A DNA stretch of 21,264 nt from Fen-999 sp964530115 (GTDB lineage: Bacteria; Pseudomonadota; Gammaproteobacteria; Burkholderiales; Rhodocyclaceae): NCBI GenBank assembly GCA_964530115.1, contig CAZGYD010000037.1, positions 1 through 21,264 of the forward strand. Direction: 5' to 3'. The notes beneath the pieces were generated by a model that was given only the letters and a program-made list of their open reading frames with translations, was not told the DNA's origin and searched no databases. Positions 6,968 to 15,075 of the stretch are shown here, in pieces. Made by a program: the position numbers and the translations under genes. Each line of letters opens with the position of its first letter. Within the stretch, counting starts at the first letter, position 1.

Positions 6968-7837
6968 ATGATCCAGAGCATGACCGGCTATGCGGCCGGC
7001 GACCGGAGCGTCGGTTCCGCCGCGATCCACCTCGAACTGAAGAGCGTCAATTCGCGCTTCCTCGACATCGTTTTCCGCTGCGGCGAGGAGCTGAGATTCC
7101 TCGAGATGCCGCTGCGCGAACTGTTCTCCGCGCGCATCCAGCGCGGCAAGATCGAGTGCCGGCTGCACTTGGTTCCGCACCAGCCCGGCGTGTTACGGGA
7201 GCTGAGTTTCGATGCCGCCCTGCTCGAGCAGCTCGGCCGCCTCGATGCCGCCGTGCGCAAGGCGCTGCCCGATGCCGCGCCGCTCTCGGTGGCCGACGTG
7301 CTGCGCTGGCCGGGTATGCTCGGCGACGAGGCCATCGATCCGGCGCTTCTCCAGGCCGAGTGTCTGGCGCTGGCAACGACGGTGATCGAGGAGTTCGCCG
7401 CCAGCCGTGCCCGCGAGGGCGCCCGACTCGCCGAAACCATCGCGACGCGTGTCTCGCGCATGCGCGAGCTCGTGGCGCAGGTCGGCCCGATGCTGCCGCA
7501 GGTGCTCGCCGATTACGAGCAGCGTCTGGCCGCGAAATTGCGCGAGGCCGTGGCCGCCCTCGACGAGGAGCGCATCCGCCAGGAGATCGGCGTGCTCGCC
7601 GCGCGCATCGACGTCGCCGAAGAGCTGGCGCGCCTGACGACGCATCTCGACGAAGTCCAGCGCGTGCTCGATCGGGGCGGCGCCGTCGGCAAGCGGCTCG
7701 ATTTCCTCATGCAGGAACTCAACCGCGAGGCCAATACCCTCGCCTCCAAGTCGGTGTCCGCCGACGTGACCGCGATCGCGCTCGAGCTCAAGCTGTTGAT
7801 CGAGCAGATGCGCGAGCAGGTCCAGAACCTGGAGTGA
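6968..7837 (+). CDS. yicC: YicC/YloC family endoribonuclease
   Basis: The 289-residue protein begins with the family hallmark MIQSMTGYAAGD and continues with ELKSVNSRFLDIVFR, the N-terminal domain shared by all YicC proteins. The C-terminal block with EEIGVLAARIDVAEEL-like sequence, LTTHLDEVQ, GKRLDFLMQELNREANTLASKS and the closing ELKLLIEQMREQVQNLE is also diagnostic. Members have been shown to cut RNA endonucleolytically and to influence small-RNA turnover. The precise substrate here is not visible. It is the first gene of the + strand group yicC-gmk-rpoZ-spoT, in which gmk follows after 5 bases. Confidence 0.95.
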   Translation: MIQSMTGYAAGDRSVGSAAIHLELKSVNSRFLDIVFRCGEELRFLEMPLRELFSARIQRGKIECRLHLVPHQPGVLRELSFDAALLEQLGRLDAAVRKALPDAAPLSVADVLRWPGMLGDEAIDPALLQAECLALATTVIEEFAASRAREGARLAETIATRVSRMRELVAQVGPMLPQVLADYEQRLAAKLREAVAALDEERIRQEIGVLAARIDVAEELARLTTHLDEVQRVLDRGGAVGKRLDFLMQELNREANTLASKSVSADVTAIALELKLLIEQMREQVQNLE

Positions 7838-7842
7838 TCGCG

Positions 7843-8460
7843 ATGGCCAGCCCCGGATGTCTCTTCATCGTTTCGGCGCCCTCGGGTGCCGGCAAGACGA
7901 CGCTCGTCAGGCTCCTGCTCGAGCGCGACCGCAAGGTGGAGCTCTCGGTTTCGTTCACGACGCGCCCGCCGCGGCCGGGCGAGATCGACGGCCGCGAATA
8001 CAACTTCGTGGACATTCCCGCGTTCTGCGCGATGCGCGATCGCGGCGAATTCCTCGAATGGGCCGAGGTGCACGGGAACTTCTACGGTACCTCGCGCGTC
8101 TGGCTGGAGACCCGGATGCGGGCAGGCCACGACGTGCTGCTCGAGATCGACTGGCAGGGCGCGCAGCAGGTGAGGAAGCTGTTCCCGGAGGCGGTGGCGA
8201 TTTTCATCCTGCCGCCGTCGGTCGCCGAGCTCGAGCGGCGTCTGCGCAACCGAGGACAGGACACGGAAGACGTCATCCAGCGTCGCGTGGCTGCCGCGCT
8301 GGGCGAGATGCGTCATGTCGGCGAGTTCGATTTTGCTATAATCAACAACGACTTGCAGGTTGCCCTGGAAGATCTCTGCGCCGTCGTGCGCGCCGCCCGG
8401 CTGAGGCTTGCCGTCCAGCGGGCGGCCCGGCCGGAGATGTTCCGCTTTCTCGAACAATAG
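7843..8460 (+). CDS. gmk: Guanylate kinase
   Basis: Gmk phosphorylates GMP to GDP with ATP, feeding GTP and, with SpoT next door, (p)ppGpp metabolism. The product has 205 residues, the usual size. The P-loop is SAPSGAGKTTL (G15-T20), followed by the GMP-binding segment SFTTRPPRPGEIDGREYNFV, the EFLEWAEVHGNFYGTS block, VLLEIDWQGAQQVR, and the lid arginines in RLRNRGQDTEDVIQRR. FAIINNDLQVALEDL closes the core. The start ATG at 7843 follows GGAG at 7831-7834 with an 8-base gap and lies 5 bases after the yicC stop. Longer versions of this frame run through yicC and are not coding. Confidence 0.97.
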   Translation: MASPGCLFIVSAPSGAGKTTLVRLLLERDRKVELSVSFTTRPPRPGEIDGREYNFVDIPAFCAMRDRGEFLEWAEVHGNFYGTSRVWLETRMRAGHDVLLEIDWQGAQQVRKLFPEAVAIFILPPSVAELERRLRNRGQDTEDVIQRRVAAALGEMRHVGEFDFAIINNDLQVALEDLCAVVRAARLRLAVQRAARPEMFRFLEQ

Positions 8461-8483
8461 CGTTGCGATCAAGGAAGAAGGCC

Positions 8484-8690
8484 ATGGCCCGTGTCACCGT
8501 CGATGACTGCCTGAAGAAGATCCCCAACCGCTTCGAGCTCACGCTCGCGGCCACCTATCGCGCCCGTCAGCTCAGCAGCGGCAGCACGCCGCTCGTCGAG
8601 GCCGAGCGCGACAAGCCGACCGTCGTCGCGCTGCGCGAAATCGCCGCGGGCAAGGTCGGCGTGGACATTCTCCACCGCGCGCAGGGCTAG
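8484..8690 (+). CDS. rpoZ: RNA polymerase omega subunit
   Basis: The 68-residue product begins MARVTVDDCLKKIPNRFELT and contains the ATYRARQLSSG helix and the KPTVVALREIAAGKVG motif found in omega. Omega promotes assembly of the beta-prime subunit and forms one ppGpp binding site on the polymerase, which fits its place between gmk and spoT. The ATG at 8484 follows AAGGAAGAAGG. The 23-base gap to gmk and 26-base gap to spoT argue for one transcript. Secure despite the small size. Confidence 0.97.
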   Translation: MARVTVDDCLKKIPNRFELTLAATYRARQLSSGSTPLVEAERDKPTVVALREIAAGKVGVDILHRAQG

Positions 8691-8716
8691 CATGTAGCGC
8701 GCGGGAGCAGCGAACC

Positions 8717-10945
8717 ATGGCGGCTGTCCTCCCGTCCGCAGAATCCTACCTGCCGTCCCTGGAGGCGGGAGACGCCGAGCAGCCGATCCTCTCAGCGGAC
8801 ATGCACCCGCCGGTCGATCTCGAAGAGGATCTCGACCGCTTCAAGGCCGACATTTCGGCCTACCTGAAGCCCGAAGACGTCGCCCAGGTCGAGGCGGCCT
8901 TCCACTTTTCCTCCGAGGCGCACCGGGGCCAGTACCGCACCAGCGGCGAGCCCTACGTTTCCCATCCGCTCGCCGTCGCCGGGACGCTGGCCGGCTGGCG
9001 CCTCGACCCGCAGGCGCTGATCGCGGCGCTGCTCCACGACGTCATGGAGGACACGGCGATCACCAAGGAGCAGCTCGCCGAGCGCTTCGGCAGGACGGCG
9101 GCCGATCTCGTCGACGGCGTCTCGAAGCTCGACCGGATCGAGAACCAGTCCTACGAGGAGGCGCAGGCCGAGAACTTCCGCAAGATGCTCCTGGCGATGG
9201 TCCGCGATGTCCGGGTGATCCTGATCAAGCTCGCCGACCGCCTGCACAACATGCGCACGCTGGACGCCGTCCGCCCGGACAAGCGGCGGCGTGTCGCCCG
9301 GGAGACGCTCGAGATCTATGCGCCGATCGCCAACCGGCTCGGCCTGAACACCCTCTACCGCGAGCTGCAGGAGCTGTCCTTCCGCCACCTGCATCCGCTG
9401 CGCTACCGCGTGCTGCTGAAGGCGGTGCGCCAGGCGCGCGGCAACCGGCGCGAAGTGGTCGGCAAGATCATGCAGGCGATCCGTCACCGCCTGCCGGAAT
9501 GGGGCATCGAGGCCGAGGTCGTCGGCCGCGAGAAGCACCTCTATGGCATCTACCGCAAGATGCGCGAGAAGCACCTGAGCTTTTCGCAGGTGCTCGACAT
9601 CTACGGTTTCCGCATCATCGTCAAGGACGTGCCCACCTGCTACCTCGCGCTCGGCGCCCTGCACGGCCTGTTCAAGCCCGTCCCCGGCAAGTTCAAGGAC
9701 TACATCGCCATCCCGAAGGCGAACGGCTACCAGTCGCTGCACACGACATTGATCGGTCCGTATGGCACACCCGTCGAGGCGCAGATCCGTTCGCGCGAAA
9801 TGAACCATGTCGCCGAGTCCGGCGTCGCTTCGCACTGGCTCTACAAGGACGAGCACTCGCTGTCGCGGCTCCAGCAGGAAACCCACAAATGGCTCCAGTC
9901 GCTCATCGAATTGCAGTCGGCGTCGGGCAACTCGACCGAGTTTCTCGAGCACGTGAAGGTCGACCTCTTCCCGGCCGAGGTCTATGTATTCACGCCGCGG
10001 GGCAAGATCCTGGCGCTGCCCCGGGGCGCGACGGCCGTCGATTTCGCCTACGCGGTGCACACCGACATCGGCAACCGCTGCGTCGCCTGCCGGATCAACT
10101 TCGAGTCGATGCCCCTGCGCACCGAGCTCAAGAACGGCGACCGCGTCGAGATCATCACCGCGCTGGCCGCGAATCCCAACCCGGCCTGGCTGTCATTCGT
10201 CATGACCAGCAAGGCGCGCGCGCAGATCCGCCATTTCCTGAAGACGCAGCAGCAGGAGGAATCCGCGGCGCTCGGTGCGAACCTCCTGGCCCAGGCACTG
10301 CGCAACTTCGGTGTCGAGAGCGGCGAGGTCGATGCGACGACCTGGGAGCGCTTCCTGCGTGAGTCCAGTCCCAAGGGCCGGCGCGAGATCCTCACCGAAA
10401 TCGGACTCGGCCAGCGCCTCGCCGCCATCGTCGCACGCCGGCTGCTGGACCTGCGCGAACGGAGCGAGACCGCCGCGGGGGCGGGGGAATCCCGGTCCGC
10501 GGCGGCCATCCTGATCCGCGGCACGGAGGGCGTCGCGGTGCAGCTGGCGAAGTGCTGCCGGCCGATTCCGGGCGATCCCGTCGTCGGTGTCATCCGCAAG
10601 GGGCAGGGGCTCGTCGTGCACACGCACGACTGCCCCGCCATCGCCCGGCAACGGGGCGAGCGGCACGACTGGATCGACGTCGACTGGGAACCTGGCGTGC
10701 GCGGCTCGTTCGAGACGGGCCTGCGCGTCGTCGCCCGCAACCAGCGCGGTGCGCTGGCCCGGATCGCGGCAGCGATCGCCGAGGAAGACTCGAACATCAC
10801 CAACGTCAGCATGGACGAGGACCGCGGTGAGACCACAGCGCTCTATTTCACGCTGCAGGTCACCCACCGGGTGCATCTCGCGCGCATCATGCGCCGCCTG
10901 AGGCGCATCCCGGAAGTGGTGAGGCTCAACCGGATCAAGGACTGA
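8717..10945 (+). CDS. spoT: Bifunctional (p)ppGpp synthase/hydrolase SpoT (Rel family)
   Basis: A 742-residue long Rel protein that makes and degrades the alarmone (p)ppGpp. Domain order: an N-terminal HD hydrolase with HRGQYRTSGEPYVSHPL and LLHDVMEDT (H107, D108, E111, D112), indicating active hydrolysis. The synthetase domain has IYGFRIIVKD (R299 to D304), the RxKD type found in bifunctional enzymes rather than the acidic type of RelA, then GKFKDYIAIPKANGYQSLHT and EAQIRSREMNHVAE. The TGS domain (VYVFTPRGKILALPRGATAVDFAYAVHT) follows, then a region with the conserved CCRPIPGDPVVGVI, and a C-terminal ACT domain. The ATG at 8717 follows GGGAG by 9 bases. Fourth gene of the yicC-gmk-rpoZ-spoT unit. 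Confidence 0.97.
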   Translation: MAAVLPSAESYLPSLEAGDAEQPILSADMHPPVDLEEDLDRFKADISAYLKPEDVAQVEAAFHFSSEAHRGQYRTSGEPYVSHPLAVAGTLAGWRLDPQALIAALLHDVMEDTAITKEQLAERFGRTAADLVDGVSKLDRIENQSYEEAQAENFRKMLLAMVRDVRVILIKLADRLHNMRTLDAVRPDKRRRVARETLEIYAPIANRLGLNTLYRELQELSFRHLHPLRYRVLLKAVRQARGNRREVVGKIMQAIRHRLPEWGIEAEVVGREKHLYGIYRKMREKHLSFSQVLDIYGFRIIVKDVPTCYLALGALHGLFKPVPGKFKDYIAIPKANGYQSLHTTLIGPYGTPVEAQIRSREMNHVAESGVASHWLYKDEHSLSRLQQETHKWLQSLIELQSASGNSTEFLEHVKVDLFPAEVYVFTPRGKILALPRGATAVDFAYAVHTDIGNRCVACRINFESMPLRTELKNGDRVEIITALAANPNPAWLSFVMTSKARAQIRHFLKTQQQEESAALGANLLAQALRNFGVESGEVDATTWERFLRESSPKGRREILTEIGLGQRLAAIVARRLLDLRERSETAAGAGESRSAAAILIRGTEGVAVQLAKCCRPIPGDPVVGVIRKGQGLVVHTHDCPAIARQRGERHDWIDVDWEPGVRGSFETGLRVVARNQRGALARIAAAIAEEDSNITNVSMDEDRGETTALYFTLQVTHRVHLARIMRRLRRIPEVVRLNRIKD

Positions 10946-10957
10946 GGAGACACGAAG

Positions 10958-11146
10958 ATGGCCCTGTACGAATCGGAACACACGAAGTGGATGCGTGAAT
11001 GGCTGGCGAAGCATCCGGAAGAGATCGAGGTGCAGAAGAGCGGCCGCGCCCTCTGGTGGGACAGGCCGCCGCGCGACGAGCAGACGGAACGCCGCCTCGC
11101 CGAGGCGCGCGTGCCCCAGAAGCCCTACTACTACGACACGAACTGA
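10958..11146 (+). CDS. DUF3460 family small protein
   Basis: A 62-residue soluble protein starting MALYESEHTKWMREWLAKHP. It matches what I recall of DUF3460, a short betaproteobacterial family of unknown function with an N-terminal helix, a central GRALWWDRPPRDEQTERR segment and a C-terminal tyrosine cluster (KPYYYDTN). No signal peptide, membrane segment or cysteine is present. It lies 12 bases after spoT, preceded by GAGGAGA, so it is probably the last gene of that transcript. The inverted repeat just past its stop would end transcription. Function unknown. Confidence 0.85.
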   Translation: MALYESEHTKWMREWLAKHPEEIEVQKSGRALWWDRPPRDEQTERRLAEARVPQKPYYYDTN

Positions 11147-11155
11147 ATGAAGCGG

Positions 11156-11177
11156 GCACGGTACCTTAGTACCGTGC
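11156..11177 (+). terminator. Perfect hairpin after the spoT/DUF3460 gene
   Basis: GCACGGTAC (11156-11164) pairs perfectly with GTACCGTGC (11169-11177) around a CTTA tetraloop, 10 bases past the DUF3460 stop. The following sequence (TCGACATTTCGATT) is only moderately T-rich, so termination may be partial. It separates the housekeeping transcript from the nap promoter 14 bases further on. Confidence 0.5.
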
Positions 11178-11190
11178 TCGACATTTCGAT

Positions 11191-11243
11191 TACTTGACTC
11201 GGGTCAAGTAAGTCGTCCCTGCCCGGCGCCTACGATGGCGCGA
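11191..11243 (+). promoter_or_regulatory. FNR-type nap promoter (palindrome plus -10)
   Basis: TACTTGACTCGGGTCAAGTA at 11191-11210 is a perfect inverted repeat (two 8-base arms, 4-base centre) containing TTGAC-N4-GTCAA, the FNR/Anr half-site arrangement. A -10 like hexamer TACGAT sits at 11231-11236, which puts the predicted transcription start near 11243 and the centre of the palindrome (11200.5) about 42 bp upstream. That is the class II activator position, replacing the -35 element. The gene served is napD at 11285. Anaerobic control of the operon is inferred from this geometry and from known FNR control of nap genes in other proteobacteria. Confidence 0.75.
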
Positions 11244-11284
11244 ATCGCGGCGATAGGCCGCATGAAACCGTTGGGGCAGGGGAA

Positions 11285-11545
11285 ATGAACATTTCCAGCA
11301 TCATCGTCAATCCAGCGCCCGGCCAGGCCGAGGCCGTGCGCGCACGCCTCACGCAGATGCCGGGCGTCGAGGTTCATGCCATGGCCGACGATGGCCGCAT
11401 GATCGTCACCGTCGAAACCGATGGCGACGGTGCGATGGTAACTGCCTTCGAGGCGATCAACCGGACCGAGGGCGTGCTGTCCGCGTCCATGGTCTATCAC
11501 CAGACGGAATCGGATCCAGATGTGCAGATAACCGTGGCGGCCTAG
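11285..11545 (+). CDS. napD: NapD, Tat-signal chaperone for NapA
   Basis: An 86-residue cytoplasmic protein of the NapD family, which binds the twin-arginine signal of NapA and delays export until the molybdenum cofactor is inserted. The pattern MNISSIIVNPAPGQAEAVRARLTQMPGVEVHA (split here by helix) and the conserved DGRMIVTVE strand followed by INRTEGVLSASMVYHQTE fit the ferredoxin-like beta-alpha-beta fold of the family. It is the first gene of the operon, preceded by AGGGG very close to the ATG, and 37 bases upstream of napA. The position next to napA supports the call. Confidence 0.93.
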   Translation: MNISSIIVNPAPGQAEAVRARLTQMPGVEVHAMADDGRMIVTVETDGDGAMVTAFEAINRTEGVLSASMVYHQTESDPDVQITVAA

Positions 11546-11568
11546 CCTCCACGCAACGCCATTACGAC

Positions 11569-11582
11569 AAGGAGGTCTCGAC
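11569..11582 (+). promoter_or_regulatory. Strong napA ribosome-binding site
   Basis: AAGGAGGT at 11569-11576 is a near-perfect Shine-Dalgarno with a 6-base gap to the napA ATG. It is much stronger than those of neighbouring genes and fixes the napA start. Confidence 0.85.
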
Positions 11583-14132
11583 ATGCAACTGACTCGGCGT
11601 GAATTCATCAAGGCCAGTGCCATTTCGGCGGCGGCCGGCGTCGCCGGCATCTCGGTTCCGGCGGCGCAGGCGATTGCGCAGACCGGCAGCGCGGATGGCG
11701 TGCGCTGGGACAAGGGGGTCTGTCGTTACTGCGGCACGGGCTGCGGCGTGCTGGTCGGCGTCAAGGACGGCCGCGTCGTGGCGACCCAGGGCGATCCGGA
11801 TGCGCCGGTGAACAAGGGCCTCAACTGCGTCAAGGGTTATTTCCTGTCGAAGATCATGTACGGTCAGGACCGCCTGACCCGGCCGCTCCTGCGCATGAAG
11901 GACGGCAAGTTCGACAAGAACGGCGAGTTCCAGCCGATCAGCTGGGACCAGGCCTTCGACATCATGGCCCAGAAGGTCAAGGAAACGATCAAGAATCCCG
12001 ACCAGGGCCCCTTCGGCGTCTCGATGTTCGGCTCGGGGCAATGGACGATCTGGGAAGGTTATGCCGCCAACAAGCTGTGGAAGGCGGGTTTCCGCTCCAA
12101 CAGCATCGACCCGAACGCCCGCCACTGCATGGCCTCGGCGGTGTTCGGCTTCATGCGCACCTTCGGCGCCGACGAGCCGATGGGTGTCTATGACGACATC
12201 GAGCATGCCGATGCCTTCGTGCTCTGGGGCTCGAACATGGCCGAGATGCACCCGATCCTCTGGTCGCGCATCACCAACCGGCGACTGACCGCGAACCACG
12301 TCAAGATCCACGTGCTGTCGACCTTCTCGCACCGTTCCTGCGAACTGGCTGACAACGAGCTGATCTTCAAGCCGCAGTCCGATTTGGCGATCCTCAATTA
12401 CATCTGCAACCACATCATCCAGACGGGGGCGATGAACAAGGACTTCGTCAACAAGTACTGCACCTTCCACAAGGGCGTCACCGACATCGGCTATGGCCTG
12501 CGGCCCAATCATCCGCTCGAGCAGGCCGCCGGCAACAACGGTTATCCGGGCCCGGACGGCAAGCCGAAGGGCAATCCGAATGCCTTCTCGCCGATCACTT
12601 TCGAGGAGTTCGCCAAGTTCGTCTCCGAATACACGCTCGACAAGGCGCACGAACTGTCGGGCGTGCCCAAGGACAAGCTGGAGGCATTGGCCAAGCTCTA
12701 TGCCGACCCGAAGACCAAGGTCACCTCGTTCTGGACCATGGGCTTCAACCAGCACACGCGCGGCACCTGGGTCAACAACATGATCTACAACGTCCATCTG
12801 CTGATGGGCAAGATCTCCGAGCCCGGCAACAGCCCGTTCTCGCTGACCGGCCAGCCCTCGGCCTGCGGCACGGCGCGCGAGGTCGGCACCTTCGCCCACC
12901 GACTGCCCGCCGACATGGTGGTATTCAACGAGAAGCACCGCGAGATCGCCGAAAAGATCTGGAAGGTACCACCGGGCACGATCTCAGAGCGTGTCGGCTA
13001 CCACGCCGTGCTCCAGTCGCGCATGCTCAAGGACGGCAAGATCGGTTTCTACTGGACGACGACCACCAACAACATGCAGGCCGGCCCCAATGTCAATGGC
13101 GAGATCTATCCCGGCTGGCGCAATCCGAAGGCCTTCGTCGTCGTCTCTGACGTCTATCCGACCGTCTCGGCGATGTCGGCCGACCTGATCCTGCCCTGTG
13201 CGCTGTGGATGGAGAAGGAAGGCTCCTACGGCAATGCCGAACGCCGCGGGCAGTTCTGGCGCCAGCAGGTCAAGGCGCCGGGCGAGTGCCGTTCGGACCT
13301 CTGGCAGTATCTCGAGTTTGCCAAGCGCTTCAAGGTCGAGGAGGTGTGGCCTGCCGATCTGCTCGCCAAGGCGCCGGAGCTCAAGGGCAAGACGCTCTAC
13401 GAAGTGCTCTTCCTGAACGGCCAGATCAATGCGTTTCCGAAGGAAGAAGCGGCGAAGAGCAACGCCCACGCCTGGGCCGGCTACACCAACGACGAGACCG
13501 AGTATTTCGGCTTTTATGTCCATAAGGGCATCTGGGACGAATACCGCCGGTTCGGCCTCGGCAAGGCCAAGGATCTCGGCGAGTTCGACCACTATCACAG
13601 GGTGCGCGGCCTGCGCTGGCCCGTCGTCGATGGCAAGGAAACGCTCTGGCGCTACCGCGAAGGCTTCGATCCCTATGTCAAGACGGGCGAGGGCTGGAAG
13701 TTCTACGGCAACCCGGACGGCAAGGCGCGCATCTTCGCTCTGCCTTACCAGCCGGCGGCTGAGCAGCCGGATGCCGAGTACGACCTCTGGCTGTGCACCG
13801 GCCGCGTGCTCGAACACTGGCACACGGGTTCGATGACCCGGCGCGCGCCCGAGCTCTACAAGGCCTTCCCGGATGCCGTGGTGTGGATGCATCCGAAGGA
13901 TGCCGAGAAGCGTGGCATCAAGCGCGGCGACGTGGTCAAGGTCGCCACCCGGCGCGGCGAGATCCAGCTGCGTGTCGATACCAAGGGCCGTAACAAGCCG
14001 CCGGAGGGGCTGATCTTCATCCCCTTCTTCGACGAGCACCGCCTGGTCAACAAGCTCACCTTGGACGCCACTTGCCCGATCTCGAAAGAGACGGACTTCA
14101 AGAAGTGTGCCGCCAAGGTGGTCAAGGTCTGA
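11583..14132 (+). CDS. napA: Periplasmic nitrate reductase catalytic subunit NapA
   Basis: An 849-residue molybdoenzyme that reduces nitrate to nitrite in the periplasm. The Tat signal is LTRREFIKASAIS (twin Arg at 5-6), with cleavage around residue 33. The [4Fe-4S] ligands are C47, C50, C54 and C82. The molybdenum ligand is C182 in NARHCMASAVFGF, and cysteine at this place marks Nap rather than formate dehydrogenase selenocysteine or Nar aspartate. NapA-typical blocks include GSNMAEMHPILWSR, SVFWTMGFNQHTRGTW-like FWTMGFNQHTRGTWVN, LTGQPSACGTAREVGTF and the C-terminal CTGRVLEHWHTGSMTRR with the bis-MGD binding fold. Length is close to the usual 830. The start is fixed by a strong ribosome-binding site. 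It works with NapB, with electrons from NapGH. Confidence 0.98.
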   Translation: MQLTRREFIKASAISAAAGVAGISVPAAQAIAQTGSADGVRWDKGVCRYCGTGCGVLVGVKDGRVVATQGDPDAPVNKGLNCVKGYFLSKIMYGQDRLTRPLLRMKDGKFDKNGEFQPISWDQAFDIMAQKVKETIKNPDQGPFGVSMFGSGQWTIWEGYAANKLWKAGFRSNSIDPNARHCMASAVFGFMRTFGADEPMGVYDDIEHADAFVLWGSNMAEMHPILWSRITNRRLTANHVKIHVLSTFSHRSCELADNELIFKPQSDLAILNYICNHIIQTGAMNKDFVNKYCTFHKGVTDIGYGLRPNHPLEQAAGNNGYPGPDGKPKGNPNAFSPITFEEFAKFVSEYTLDKAHELSGVPKDKLEALAKLYADPKTKVTSFWTMGFNQHTRGTWVNNMIYNVHLLMGKISEPGNSPFSLTGQPSACGTAREVGTFAHRLPADMVVFNEKHREIAEKIWKVPPGTISERVGYHAVLQSRMLKDGKIGFYWTTTTNNMQAGPNVNGEIYPGWRNPKAFVVVSDVYPTVSAMSADLILPCALWMEKEGSYGNAERRGQFWRQQVKAPGECRSDLWQYLEFAKRFKVEEVWPADLLAKAPELKGKTLYEVLFLNGQINAFPKEEAAKSNAHAWAGYTNDETEYFGFYVHKGIWDEYRRFGLGKAKDLGEFDHYHRVRGLRWPVVDGKETLWRYREGFDPYVKTGEGWKFYGNPDGKARIFALPYQPAAEQPDAEYDLWLCTGRVLEHWHTGSMTRRAPELYKAFPDAVVWMHPKDAEKRGIKRGDVVKVATRRGEIQLRVDTKGRNKPPEGLIFIPFFDEHRLVNKLTLDATCPISKETDFKKCAAKVVKV

Positions 14133-14155
14133 TCCTTTGATAAACCCATGAAAGC

Positions 14156-14182
14156 GGGAAGCAGCGCGGGGGGCTGCTTCCC
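14156..14182 (+). other. Hairpin between napA and napG
   Basis: GGGAAGCAGC (14156-14165) pairs perfectly with GCTGCTTCCC (14173-14182) around a 7-base G-rich loop in the 61-base gap between napA and napG. No T-run follows, so it is unlikely to terminate. A role in mRNA processing or in protecting the 3' end of the napDA segment is possible. It ends 11 bases before the napG start, which has no good Shine-Dalgarno. Confidence 0.6.
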
Positions 14183-14193
14183 CTCCGGATACC

Positions 14194-15075
14194 ATGGACA
14201 ACGAACTGAAGTCCAAAGGTTCGGCACGCCGTCAGTTCCTGGCCGACACCGCGCGCATGGTCTGCGGCGTCGGGCTGCTCGGGCTCGGAGTCGGCCTTTA
14301 TGCGCGCCATGCCACGGCGCTTCCCCCGGCGGCCATCCGTCCGCCCGGCGCCCTGCCGGAAACGGAATTCTCGGGCGCGTGCATCCGCTGCGGCTTGTGC
14401 GTGCGCGACTGCCCCTACGACATCCTGCACCTGGCCAAGCCCGAGGAGCCGATGGCGACGGGTACGCCGTATTTCGTCGCGCGCCAGGCGCCCTGCGAGA
14501 TGTGCGAGGACATTCCCTGCGTGAAGGCCTGCCCGACGGGCGCGCTCGACCATTCGCTCACCGACATCAACAAGGCGCGGATGGGGCTCGCCGTGCTGGT
14601 GGACGAGGAGACCTGCCTCAACTTCCTGGGCTTGCGCTGCGACATCTGCTACCGCGTCTGTCCGGTGATCGACAAGGCGATCACCCTCGATCCGCAGAGC
14701 AACGCGCGAACCGGCAAGCACACGCTGTTCATTCCCGTGGTGCACTCGGAGCACTGCACGGGCTGCGGCAAATGCGAAAAGGCCTGTCCGACCGAGATCG
14801 CCGCGATCAAGGTCTTCCCGCTCTACATGGCCAAGGGTCGGTTGTCAGGGCATTACCGGCTCGGCTGGGTCGAGAAGGAAAAGGCCGGCGGCAGCCTGGT
14901 GGCGCCCGACATCGAGCACCAGTACAACCTTCCCGAGGGCATGAAATATGAGCTTGGCGGCAAGGGCCTGTATGTCGCACCGCCCGCCGATGCGCCAGCG
15001 GCGCCGGGGGCGCCTGCCGCTCCGCCCGGAGCGGTGCCCGGCCTGCCCAAGGCCTTCCAGGGAGGCCAGCTATGA
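14194..15075 (+). CDS. napG: Ferredoxin-type protein NapG
   Basis: A 293-residue periplasmic iron-sulphur protein that, with NapH, forms a quinol-oxidising route to the nitrate reductase. The N-terminus has a Tat signal (SARRQFLADTARM and a hydrophobic VGLLGLGVGLYA core). Four cysteine clusters follow: CIRCGLCVRDCP, CEMCEDIPCVKACP, CLNFLGLRCDICYRVCP and CTGCGKCEKACP, for four [4Fe-4S] centres. The C-terminus carries an unusual Ala/Pro-rich tail of about 30 residues (VAPPADAPAAPGAPAAPP) after the last cluster. Its stop overlaps the napH start (ATGA). The start has a weak ribosome-binding site, and the hairpin before it may affect initiation. Confidence 0.96.
   Translation: MDNELKSKGSARRQFLADTARMVCGVGLLGLGVGLYARHATALPPAAIRPPGALPETEFSGACIRCGLCVRDCPYDILHLAKPEEPMATGTPYFVARQAPCEMCEDIPCVKACPTGALDHSLTDINKARMGLAVLVDEETCLNFLGLRCDICYRVCPVIDKAITLDPQSNARTGKHTLFIPVVHSEHCTGCGKCEKACPTEIAAIKVFPLYMAKGRLSGHYRLGWVEKEKAGGSLVAPDIEHQYNLPEGMKYELGGKGLYVAPPADAPAAPGAPAAPPGAVPGLPKAFQGGQL

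Noticed and set aside
8792..10060. 422-codon open frame antisense to spoT
   Set aside because: It lies wholly inside spoT, has no recognisable motif and shows the biased composition of a GC-rich complement.
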